Below the pieces are notes generated by a model. It was not told the origin of the DNA and searched no databases. It saw only the letters and a list, made by a program, of their open reading frames with translations. This document shows, one piece after another, positions 1 to 5,568 of a stretch of DNA of 5,568 nucleotides (positions are counted from its first letter, which is position 1; each line of letters begins with the position of its first letter). The stretch covers positions 1 to 5,568 of the forward strand of contig CACXFP010000067.1 of NCBI GenBank assembly GCA_902766985.1, in the 5' to 3' direction. The translations under genes and the position numbers were made by a program. Source of the DNA: an uncultured Bacteroidia bacterium (GTDB taxonomy: Bacteria; Bacteroidota; Bacteroidia; Bacteroidales; UBA932).

Positions 1-927
1 AAGGGCGGTCTCGCTACTACCGTCAACCTTGGCAAGTGGTTCACCCCTTCAGTAGGTGCCCGCATCGGTTGGAGAGGCCTTACCAACTCTTCCCGTGGAA
101 ATGACTTCGGTTCCTACAAGCAGAATTCCGCTTTGGTCGACCTCATGTGGAACATGTCCAACGCTTTCTCCGGCTACAAGGAGACCCGCTTCTGGGATAT
201 CATCCCTTACGCTGGCTTCGGTGGCAACTGGGTTAAGCTCGACGACAAGGCTGGCTGGGATCAGGAATTCGTAATCAATGCCGGTATCCTCAATGATTTC
301 CGTCTTGGAAAGCATGTTGACCTCTTCCTCGACCTCCAGGCTATGATGACCAAGGCTCCCCAGTACGCAGCTGCTGGTGTTGAGAACGACAGGTACTACT
401 GGCCTGTTTCTGCTACCCTCGGCCTCATCTTCAACCTTGGCAGGACCAACTTCGACCGTCACAGCTCCATTACCCCTGTCGTTGTTCCCGTTCCCTTCAC
501 TGTGGATCAGTACAACGCTCTCAAGAACAGGGTAGCCGAGCTCGAGAAGGAGAACGCAGCCCTCAGGAACAGGATCGCAGAGCTCGAGTCCCGCAAACCC
601 GAGACCATCTATGTTGACAACACCGTTCCTTCCTCCGCTACCATTTACTTCGACCTTGGTTCCTCCAAGATCTCCGAGAGGGAGAAGGCTCACCTCGAGT
701 ACTATGCTTCCACCCTCGGCAACGATGCTAAGGTTACCGTCGTAGGTTCCGCTGACAGCGGCACCGGTACCCCGAAGATCAACGCCAAGCTCTCCGCTGA
801 CCGTGCAAAGGCCGTTAAGGACCTCCTCGTCAGCAAGTTCGGACTCTCCGAGGACAACATCAATGTTGAGACCGCTCTCGACGTGTTCGATACCCCTGCA
901 AAGAGCCGCGTGGTTATCGTGAAGTAA
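1..927 (+). CDS. OmpA-family outer-membrane protein, 5' end missing
   Basis: This is the last 308 codons of an outer-membrane protein that ties the outer membrane to peptidoglycan. The reading frame is open from base 1 and ends with TAA at 925-927, so the true start and signal peptide lie upstream of the window. Residues 1 to about 150 alternate aromatic and polar residues like the last strands of a beta-barrel (for example GLIFNLGRTNF near 141-151). A Pro/Val-rich hinge follows, then a heptad coiled coil at about 171-197, then an OmpA C-terminal domain at about 212-308. That domain begins TIYFDLGSSKIS and contains GSADSGTG and LSADRAKAV. Asp252 and Arg268 fall where OmpA proteins bind diaminopimelate. 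Codons are strongly biased (nearly all Lys are AAG, Leu mostly CTC, Ser mostly TCC), which suggests high expression. The family is clear; the exact orthologue is not. TTG/ATG codons inside the frame are not starts. Confidence 0.93.
   Translation, partial: KGGLATTVNLGKWFTPSVGARIGWRGLTNSSRGNDFGSYKQNSALVDLMWNMSNAFSGYKETRFWDIIPYAGFGGNWVKLDDKAGWDQEFVINAGILNDFRLGKHVDLFLDLQAMMTKAPQYAAAGVENDRYYWPVSATLGLIFNLGRTNFDRHSSITPVVVPVPFTVDQYNALKNRVAELEKENAALRNRIAELESRKPETIYVDNTVPSSATIYFDLGSSKISEREKAHLEYYASTLGNDAKVTVVGSADSGTGTPKINAKLSADRAKAVKDLLVSKFGLSEDNINVETALDVFDTPAKSRVVIVK
511..588 (+). other. leucine-zipper-like coiled coil in the OmpA linker
   Basis: Residues 171-196 of the partial OmpA protein fit an unbroken heptad pattern. 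Position d is Leu174, Leu181, Leu188 and Leu195; position a is Tyr171, Val178, Asn185 and Ile192. The g and e positions are oppositely charged in register (Arg177/Glu182, Glu184/Arg189, Arg191/Glu196), as in parallel dimeric zippers. In the DNA, 526-546 and 568-588 form a direct repeat of 21 bases with 18 identical, 42 bases apart, which equals two heptads. The segment lies between the barrel and the peptidoglycan-binding domain, so it is periplasmic. Confidence 0.75.
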
Positions 928-952
928 TTCTCACAGGAGAATACAGATGAAT

Positions 953-987
953 TGAGGCGTCCCGTTGAGGACGCCTCATTTTTTTTT
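953..987 (+). terminator. intrinsic terminator of the ompA-like gene
   Basis: TGAGGCGTCC (953-962) and GGACGCCTCA (969-978) form a perfect 10-bp stem with a 6-base loop, followed by nine T residues (979-987) and more T after one G. It starts 25 bases after the ompA stop codon. The opposite strand has the same stem but no T run after it, so it should act mainly on the plus strand and only weakly, if at all, on the convergent HAD gene. Confidence 0.95.
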
Positions 988-994
988 GTTTTCA

Positions 995-1022
995 GTACTC
1001 AGGTATTCCATCCTGATAGTAC
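995..1022. repeat. imperfect inverted repeat between convergent genes
   Basis: GTACTCAGG (995-1003) and CCTGATAGTAC (1012-1022) can pair over nine bases with a two-base bulge, leaving an 8-base loop. It begins 13 bases past the stop of the minus-strand HAD gene, between it and the ompA terminator. No T run follows it on either strand, so it is not a standard terminator. It could be a 3' mRNA hairpin of the HAD transcript. Confidence 0.4.
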
Positions 1023-1035
1023 CGTGGGATATGGC

Positions 1036-1875
1036 TTATTTCATTGCGGCGAATCTCTGCAACTGGGTATCTGCACTTATCTTGTCGATGATGGAGCAAA
1101 CCAGTTTGAAGGTCCTGCTGTCGCGGGAATAGTCAGCTGGAGTGATGAAGTTCACTCTGCCCTGCCTGTGGAGTTTTGCTGCCTTTGCCCTGTCCTCCGG
1201 GACGGAGGGGTCGTAAACGCCGATGGCATGCCCTCCGAACATGCCTACTATCTTCATGCTGGGCACGTCCGTTTCTCCATCGCCGAAGTAGATCATATTT
1301 GGAAATGGGATCCTTTTCTTGTCGTCTGCAACGCTTGCGTTGACCATCTTTGAATCCCTAGACGAGAATATCCCTTTGTTTATCTTGAAGATGAACTGTG
1401 TCTTTGCCGTATAGTCTACAGCTATTCCGGGCCATTCGGCTTCCCCGTTCCTGTCATATATGAAGGTGCAGGCGAAGATGTGCTTGAATTCATGGGCGAT
1501 GGGGCAGCCCTCGATTATTTCCTTGAGCCCTGAGGAATTGATGTAGTGCTCGATCCTGACGCCTTTTGACTCGCCGTATCCGTTCACGAGGGAAAACCAT
1601 TCCCTGACTCCCGGATATAGCCGGATGTGCTGTCCGAACCGCTTGAAATCGCTTCTGCGCAGTTTGATTCCATGGCGTCTGGCTTCATCGAACATGAGTT
1701 TCATGTAGGAAAGGATGTTGCTCGCGTCCTGCCCTTTTGCAATGCCGTCGCTCATGCTCCAGAACTCTTCGGGAGTCGATCCGATAGCCTGGATGAAACC
1801 GAATTCCTGCATGTTGCCGGGGGATAGGGTCCCGTCAAAGTCATATATCAGCGCGACGATGGGTTTCTTTCTCAT
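1036..1875 (-). CDS. HAD-superfamily hydrolase (phosphatase-like)
   Basis: This encodes a predicted 279-residue cytoplasmic phosphohydrolase of the haloacid dehalogenase superfamily, which works through an aspartyl-phosphate and Mg2+. Motif I is YDFDGTLSPG with nucleophile Asp12 and acid/base Asp14. Motif II is the Ser in YINSSG (114-115), a Lys around 158-164 (TAKTQFIFKINKG) fits motif III, and motif IV is FGDGETDVPS with Asp199 and Asp203. About 95 residues between motifs I and II form a helical C1-type cap, which sets the substrate, so it most resembles the phosphoserine-phosphatase-like branch. The substrate cannot be read from the sequence. The frame stays open upstream to an ATG at 1962, but I chose the ATG at 1875: motif I then sits at residue 12 as usual in the family, and a TATATTTG promoter element at 1893-1900 lies inside the longer version. 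Stop is TAA at 1036-1038. The gene is convergent with ompA and divergent from the acyl-CoA ligase. Confidence 0.9.
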   Translation of the reverse strand: MRKKPIVALIYDFDGTLSPGNMQEFGFIQAIGSTPEEFWSMSDGIAKGQDASNILSYMKLMFDEARRHGIKLRRSDFKRFGQHIRLYPGVREWFSLVNGYGESKGVRIEHYINSSGLKEIIEGCPIAHEFKHIFACTFIYDRNGEAEWPGIAVDYTAKTQFIFKINKGIFSSRDSKMVNASVADDKKRIPFPNMIYFGDGETDVPSMKIVGMFGGHAIGVYDPSVPEDRAKAAKLHRQGRVNFITPADYSRDSRTFKLVCSIIDKISADTQLQRFAAMK

Positions 1876-1892
1876 TTTGCTCAATTTACGCG

Positions 1893-1900
1893 CAAATATA
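1893..1900 (-). promoter_or_regulatory. -7 promoter element for the HAD gene
   Basis: On the minus strand this reads TATATTTG, an exact match to the Bacteroidota -7 consensus TAnnTTTG. It ends 17 bases before the ATG at 1875, so the transcript would have a leader of only about 10-12 bases. The -33 region is poor: at 19-base spacing it is CCTG rather than TTTG. The element supports the shorter HAD start. Confidence 0.5.
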
Positions 1901-1911
1901 GTCAAAATCAT

Positions 1912-1942
1912 TTTCCTAACAGGATGCATTTTATTATTTTTG
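1912..1942 (+). promoter_or_regulatory. Bacteroidota-type promoter for the acyl-CoA ligase gene
   Basis: TTTC at 1912-1915 (consensus TTTG) is followed after 19 bases by TATTTTTG at 1935-1942, an exact TAnnTTTG match. The spacing agrees with the -33/-7 promoters of Bacteroides. Transcription should start near 1948-1950, giving a leader of about 20 bases before the ATG at 1968. It shares the 92-base divergent gap with the HAD promoter, about 40 bases away and on the opposite strand. Confidence 0.55.
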
Positions 1943-1967
1943 TCGAAATGATTGCAAATCACAGCGT

Positions 1968-3611
1968 ATGGAACACTATCTGAAAAGGTTGCAGGAGGCG
2001 ACCAGGAAATACTGGGACAAATCCGCCCTCAATACCTGGCAGGGAGAGGGATTCACCTACGGTCAGGTTGCTACAAGCATAGAAAGGTATCATATATTCT
2101 TCAGGGACGCCGGATTCTCAAAAGGGGAGCATTTCGCCCTCTGCGGGAAAAACGGGGCGCATTGGGGAATGACGTATCTCGCCATCAATACTTACGAGGC
2201 TGTTGTGGTCCCTATCCTCAACGACTTCACCTCTGAGAGTGTCGAGAACCTGACCGACCATTCTCACAGCGTTATCCTCTTTACTGATGAAGCCAAGTGG
2301 AAAACCCTTGAAATCAGTAGGATGCCTAAGCTGAGGCTGGTTTTCGACTTTGAAACCCTCCGTATCCTCTGGTGCAAGGATTCATTCATTTCTGCAGCCT
2401 ATGCGTCCCTGGACAAGGCATTCTCCGAAAAATGGCCTGATGGATACGGACCGAACGATGTGGCGTTCCCTGTGGACAACTGGGATGATCTGGCTGTAAT
2501 TAACTATACTTCAGGCTCTACCGGCAATCCCAAGGGGGTAATGCTTACATACCGTAATTTCAGTGCAAACGTAGATTACAGCCAGAGGAACGTTCCCTCG
2601 TCCGATAAATTCAGGATGGTGTCAATGCTGCCGATGGCCCACATGTACGGCCTCGTCATAGAGTTTATCTATCCCCTTTGTAACGGTACTGCGATCTACT
2701 GGCTGGGAAAGGCCCCTACTCCGACTACCCTTCTGAAGTGCATGGCGGATGTGAAGCCTTATCTGTTGATCACCGTTCCGCTGGTGATGGAGAAGATCTT
2801 CAAGTCAAAGATTGAGCCTGTGGTCAATAAACCGCTGATGAAGGCGGCGACTTCGATTCCTGGAATCAAGAACCTTGTATTCAAAAAGATACGCGAAGGA
2901 CTCGTGAATGCTTTCGGCGGCGAAGTCCAGCAGTTCATCATGGGTGGCGCAGCCCTCAATCCAGAGGTTGAAGGATGGTTCAAGAAGATAAAGCTGCCTT
3001 ATCTTGTCGGTTATGGAATGACCGAGGCCTGCCCTCTCCTTGCCTACAAGCATTGGACGAAATATGTGGCCGGGTCATGCGGTGAACCGGTTGATTGTGC
3101 GGACGTCCGGATAGACTCGTCTGATCCTCACCATGTCGTCGGGGAGATCCAGGCAAAGGGGGACAATATCTGCATCGGCTACTATAAGAACCCCGAGGCT
3201 TCCGCGAACGCCTTTACCGAAGACGGTTACCTTCGTACCGGAGACCTCGGCATCATGGATGAGGAGGGCAATATATTTATCAGGGGCCGTTCAAAGAGCA
3301 TGATTCTCGGTCCTTCCGGGCAGAACATCTATCCTGAGGAAGTGGAGGCCGTCGTGAACAATCAGCCCTATGTCACCGAGTCCGTGGTGGTTGACCGTGG
3401 AGGTAAGATCGTGGCCCTCGTTTATCTTGACAAGAATATGATAGAGGCGAACAGGTTGGACGCCGAGGCGATTTCCGATATCCCGGAGAATATCAGGGTG
3501 TCTTCCAATAAGCGTCTCCCCGCATACAGCCGTATCGCCCAGGTTGAAGTGAGGGACGAACCGTTCGAGAAGACTCCGAAGATGAGCATCAAGAGGTTCC
3601 TCTATAAGTGA
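1968..3611 (+). CDS. AMP-binding long-chain fatty acid-CoA ligase (FadD/ACSL-like)
   Basis: This is a 547-residue ANL-superfamily enzyme expected to activate a fatty acid with ATP to an acyl-adenylate and transfer it to CoA, in the cytoplasm or at the inner membrane face. The adenylation motifs run in order: A3 YTSGSTGNPKGV (180-191), A4 LPMAHMYG (221-228), A5 GYGMTEACPL (348-357), A7 YLRTGDLG (421-428) and A8 GRSKSMILGPSGQNIYPEEVE (439-459, with the GQNIYPEE form of long-chain ligases). The C-terminal lid ends EKTPKMSIKRFLYK. There, the residue that aligns with the A10 catalytic Lys in my reading is Ser540, with Lys538 and Lys542 beside it. Length fits Bacteroidales acyl-CoA ligases. The ATG at 1968 is chosen because the N terminus then begins at the usual place and a promoter lies just upstream; there is no Shine-Dalgarno site, which is normal for this phylum. 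Stop is TGA at 3609-3611. Chain-length preference is unknown; an acyl-ACP synthetase is an alternative. Confidence 0.92.
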   Translation: MEHYLKRLQEATRKYWDKSALNTWQGEGFTYGQVATSIERYHIFFRDAGFSKGEHFALCGKNGAHWGMTYLAINTYEAVVVPILNDFTSESVENLTDHSHSVILFTDEAKWKTLEISRMPKLRLVFDFETLRILWCKDSFISAAYASLDKAFSEKWPDGYGPNDVAFPVDNWDDLAVINYTSGSTGNPKGVMLTYRNFSANVDYSQRNVPSSDKFRMVSMLPMAHMYGLVIEFIYPLCNGTAIYWLGKAPTPTTLLKCMADVKPYLLITVPLVMEKIFKSKIEPVVNKPLMKAATSIPGIKNLVFKKIREGLVNAFGGEVQQFIMGGAALNPEVEGWFKKIKLPYLVGYGMTEACPLLAYKHWTKYVAGSCGEPVDCADVRIDSSDPHHVVGEIQAKGDNICIGYYKNPEASANAFTEDGYLRTGDLGIMDEEGNIFIRGRSKSMILGPSGQNIYPEEVEAVVNNQPYVTESVVVDRGGKIVALVYLDKNMIEANRLDAEAISDIPENIRVSSNKRLPAYSRIAQVEVRDEPFEKTPKMSIKRFLYK

Positions 3612-3614
3612 CAA

Positions 3615-3647
3615 TTTGGCAGGATTGCCGATTGGAACATATTTTGA
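3615..3647 (+). promoter_or_regulatory. possible Bacteroidota-type promoter for htpG
   Basis: TTTG at 3615-3618 is followed after 21 bases by TATTTTGA (3640-3647), which is one base short of TAnnTTTG. If used, the start would fall near 3652-3655, so the transcript would begin almost exactly with the inverted repeat at 3649-3691. The -7 match is weak. Confidence 0.3.
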
Positions 3648-3672
3648 CTTTAACGGACCGGTCCCTTATAAT
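3644..3672 (+). promoter_or_regulatory. sigma70-like promoter candidate for htpG
   Basis: TTGACT (3644-3649) and TATAAT (3667-3672) are separated by exactly 17 bases, close to the classical E. coli housekeeping consensus TTGACA-N17-TATAAT. Bacteroidota primary sigma normally uses a different -33/-7 pair, so use in this host is uncertain. The TATAAT sits in the loop of the inverted repeat at 3649-3691. Predicted start is near 3679, with a leader of about 34 bases. Confidence 0.3.
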
Positions 3673-3691
3673 AGGGTGCCGGTCCGTTAGA
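3649..3691. repeat. long inverted repeat upstream of htpG
   Basis: TAACGGACCGG (3651-3661) pairs perfectly with CCGGTCCGTTA (3679-3689), with one wobble (3650/3690) and one more pair (3649/3691) outside. Inside, CCCT (3663-3666) pairs with AGGG (3673-3676) around a TATAAT loop. The RNA would be a stable stem of about 15-17 bp with a small internal loop. It starts about 38 bases after the ligase stop and ends 21 bases before the htpG ATG. It may be a terminator of the ligase gene, though no T run follows, or an operator, or a leader hairpin for htpG. It is not the CIRCE element (TTAGCACTC-N9-GAGTGCTAA). Confidence 0.75.
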
Positions 3692-3712
3692 TTATAATAA
3701 AAGCACTATATC

Positions 3713-5568
3713 ATGGCAAAGACAAACAAAGGACAGATTGGGGTAACGACTGAAAACATTTTCCCGGTAATCAAGCAGTTCCTGTATTCCGACCACGAGA
3801 TTTTCCTCCGTGAGATCGTTGCTAACGCCGTGGATGCGACGCAGAAGATGAAGGCTGTGGCATCGAACGGTGAGTTCAAGGGTGAACTTGGGGACCTCAG
3901 CGTCAGGGTTGAGCTGGACGAAAAGGAAAAGGTGTTGAAAATCACCGACAGGGGAATAGGGATGACCGAGGAGGAGGTTGACAGGTATATCAACCAGATA
4001 GCCTTCTCATCTGCGGGCGAGTTCCTTGAAAAATACAAGGACCAGAGCATCATCGGACATTTCGGCCTGGGATTCTATTCGGCTTTCATGGTGGCCCGTA
4101 AGGTCGCCATAGACACGCTATCGTGGAAGGAAGGGGCGAAACCTGTTCGATGGACATGTGATGGAAATCCTGAGTATGAGATGGTTGAAGGTGACCATGC
4201 CGACCGTGGAACGACAATTACAATCTGGATTGATGATGATTCTTCCGAATATGCTGCGAAGGGGATGATTGAAAGCCTCCTGTCGAAGTATTGCAAGTTC
4301 ATGCCGGTACCCATCTTATTCGGTAAGGAGCAGGAGTGGAAAGACGGCAAGTACGTCGATACGGACCGCGACCATGTGGTGAACGGTATCGAGCCGTTAT
4401 GGCAGAAGAAGCCGTCAGACCTCAAGGAAGAGGATTACATGAAGTTCTACCATGACCTCTATCCGGCCCAGGAGGAACCTATGTTCTATATCCACCTTAA
4501 CGTGGACTATCCTTTCCATCTCACGGGTATCCTCTATTTCCCGAAGATCAAAGAGCGCATGGCCATCGACCGTAACAAGATCCAGCTCTATTGCAACCAG
4601 ATGTTCGTCACCGACCATGTCGACAACATAGTTCCCGATTTCCTGACGCTGCTTCATGGCGTGATCGATTCTCCGGACATCCCGCTGAACGTGTCCAGGA
4701 GCTATCTCCAGAGCGACAGGAACGTGAAGATGATATCCACCTACATTACCAAGAAGGTGGCCGACCGCCTGGAGGAAATCTTCAAGGAGCAAAGGGAGGC
4801 TTTTGAGAAGAAATGGGACAATATCAAGCTCTTTATCGAGTACGGTATGCTTACGGACGAAAAGTTCTGCGAGAGGGCCCTTAAATTCGCATTGCTGAAG
4901 AATACCGAGGGCAGGTTCTTTCCCTTTGATGATTACCGCAAGGCTGTCGAGACGGAGCAGACGGACAAGGACAAGAAGGTGGTTTACCTGTATGCTACGG
5001 ACACCGAGGCCCAGTATCCCTTCATCGAGGCGGCGAAGAACAAGGGTTATGATGTCCTCCTGATGGACTGCGAGCTTGACGCCCACTATGTGAACCTTCT
5101 GGAGCAGAAACTCAAGGATACCAGGTTCGCGAGGGTAGATTCCGACAGCATCGACAACCTTATCCCCAAGGAGGAGAGGATCCGTCTGGAGATGAGCGAG
5201 GCAGACAGGAAAGACCTCGGGGACATGATGAAGGCTGTCCTTCCCGAAGGAAATGACTACTATGTAGAAGGCGCGAACCTTGGGGAGGATGCCGATGCGA
5301 TCCTTATCACCCAGAGCGAGTTCATGCGCCGCTATCATGACATGAGCGCGATGGGCGGTGGCATGAATTTCTATGGCCAGATGCCGGCTTCATACAATAT
5401 CACGGTCAACATGGAGAACCCTCTCGTGGCCCAGGTGATCGCTGCTGAGAAGGCTGAGGTGAAACCTCAGGGAGAACTACCCGCTGAGGCTCCGAAGGAT
5501 GCGTCTGAAGAGGAGAAGCAGAAAGCGCGTGAGGCCCGCACCGCTGTCATCGATGCCCACAGGGATGA
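3713..5568 (+). CDS. htpG: molecular chaperone HtpG (bacterial Hsp90), 3' end missing
   Basis: This is the bacterial Hsp90, a cytoplasmic ATP-driven dimeric chaperone that remodels client proteins with DnaK. The window holds 618 complete codons plus two bases without a stop; Bacteroidota HtpG proteins are usually about 680 residues, so roughly 60 are missing. The start MAKTNKGQIGVTTENIFP fits the family N terminus. The GHKL ATPase domain covers about 1-215: Glu34 (catalytic) and Asn38 (Mg2+) in FLREIVANAVDATQK, Asp79 in DRGIGM, and the glycine-rich lid IIGHFGLGFYSAF (113-125). The middle domain includes NVSRSYLQ with the ATP-contacting Arg329. The C-terminal domain reaches ASYNITVNMENPLV (559-572), the conserved segment before the dimerisation helices. 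From about 578 a charged, Ala/Pro/Glu-rich stretch follows, as in Bacteroidota forms. No frameshift or in-frame stop is present. No Shine-Dalgarno site is seen; the sequence before the ATG is A/T-rich. Heat-shock control is likely from the family, not shown by a known element. Confidence 0.98.
   Translation, partial: MAKTNKGQIGVTTENIFPVIKQFLYSDHEIFLREIVANAVDATQKMKAVASNGEFKGELGDLSVRVELDEKEKVLKITDRGIGMTEEEVDRYINQIAFSSAGEFLEKYKDQSIIGHFGLGFYSAFMVARKVAIDTLSWKEGAKPVRWTCDGNPEYEMVEGDHADRGTTITIWIDDDSSEYAAKGMIESLLSKYCKFMPVPILFGKEQEWKDGKYVDTDRDHVVNGIEPLWQKKPSDLKEEDYMKFYHDLYPAQEEPMFYIHLNVDYPFHLTGILYFPKIKERMAIDRNKIQLYCNQMFVTDHVDNIVPDFLTLLHGVIDSPDIPLNVSRSYLQSDRNVKMISTYITKKVADRLEEIFKEQREAFEKKWDNIKLFIEYGMLTDEKFCERALKFALLKNTEGRFFPFDDYRKAVETEQTDKDKKVVYLYATDTEAQYPFIEAAKNKGYDVLLMDCELDAHYVNLLEQKLKDTRFARVDSDSIDNLIPKEERIRLEMSEADRKDLGDMMKAVLPEGNDYYVEGANLGEDADAILITQSEFMRRYHDMSAMGGGMNFYGQMPASYNITVNMENPLVAQVIAAEKAEVKPQGELPAEAPKDASEEEKQKAREARTAVIDAHRD

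Noticed and set aside
49..693. A 214-codon open frame antisense to the ompA-like gene
   Set aside because: It is explained by the biased codons of ompA. It has no motif of its own and no promoter or terminator in the right place.
953..978. Bidirectional terminator serving the HAD gene as well
   Set aside because: On the minus strand the stem is followed by ATTCATCTG with no T run, so only plus-strand termination is supported.
952..1353. A 133-codon plus-strand open frame over the ompA terminator and the HAD 3' end
   Set aside because: It starts inside the terminator hairpin and is antisense to the conserved HAD motif IV region, so it is a shadow frame.
1952..2236. A 94-codon frame overlapping the ligase start
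   Set aside because: It overlaps the conserved N terminus of the ligase in another frame and lacks any domain signal.
3649..3691. CIRCE heat-shock operator before htpG
   Set aside because: The arms TAACGGACCGG/CCGGTCCGTTA and the 17-base spacer do not match TTAGCACTC-N9-GAGTGCTAA.
4415..5338. A 307-codon open frame antisense to htpG
   Set aside because: It runs opposite a clear full-domain HtpG frame and arises because htpG rarely uses codons whose complement is a stop. The translation shows no recognisable domain.
1..5568. Mobile element, CRISPR array, tRNA/rRNA or defence cassette
   Set aside because: The window is nearly filled by four housekeeping-type genes, gaps are about 100 bases, and I saw no spaced repeats, transposase motifs, terminal repeats or RNA gene folds.

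Overview
The window looks like an ordinary chromosomal segment of a Bacteroidales (Bacteroidota) bacterium, with base composition near half G+C. Four things point there: an OmpA-family protein of the Bacteroidales type, an HtpG with the NAVDATQK variant of the N-terminal ATP-site helix, promoter elements of the Bacteroidota form (TTTG / TAnnTTTG), and start codons preceded by A/T-rich sequence rather than Shine-Dalgarno sites. I cannot fix the genus. The base composition and C-ending codons would suit an uncultured gut lineage, but that is inference.

Layout. Positions 1-927 (+) hold the 3' part of an ompA-like gene: the end of an outer-membrane barrel, a leucine-zipper-like linker and a peptidoglycan-binding OmpA domain. 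A very strong intrinsic terminator follows at 953-987. A HAD-family phosphatase gene lies convergent to it (1036-1875, -). The HAD gene is divergent from a fatty acyl-CoA ligase gene (1968-3611, +), and each has a Bacteroidota-type promoter element in the 92-base gap between them. A 101-base gap with a long hairpin-forming inverted repeat and promoter-like sequences leads into htpG (3713 to the window end, +), which is cut off by the window after 618 complete codons. No gap between genes reaches 300 bases.

How the genes relate. There is no clear functional pathway linking them. They look like four separate transcription units: an abundant envelope protein, a small-molecule phosphatase, a fatty-acid activating enzyme and a chaperone. 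The divergent HAD and ligase genes could share regulation through their common upstream region.

I looked for an undescribed system and did not find a convincing one: there are no mobile elements, CRISPR arrays, RNA genes, toxin-antitoxin pairs or defence genes. The observations most worth checking are the inverted repeat that frames a TATAAT box upstream of htpG, the GCN4-like zipper in the OmpA linker, and a Ser where the A10 Lys is expected in the acyl-CoA ligase.
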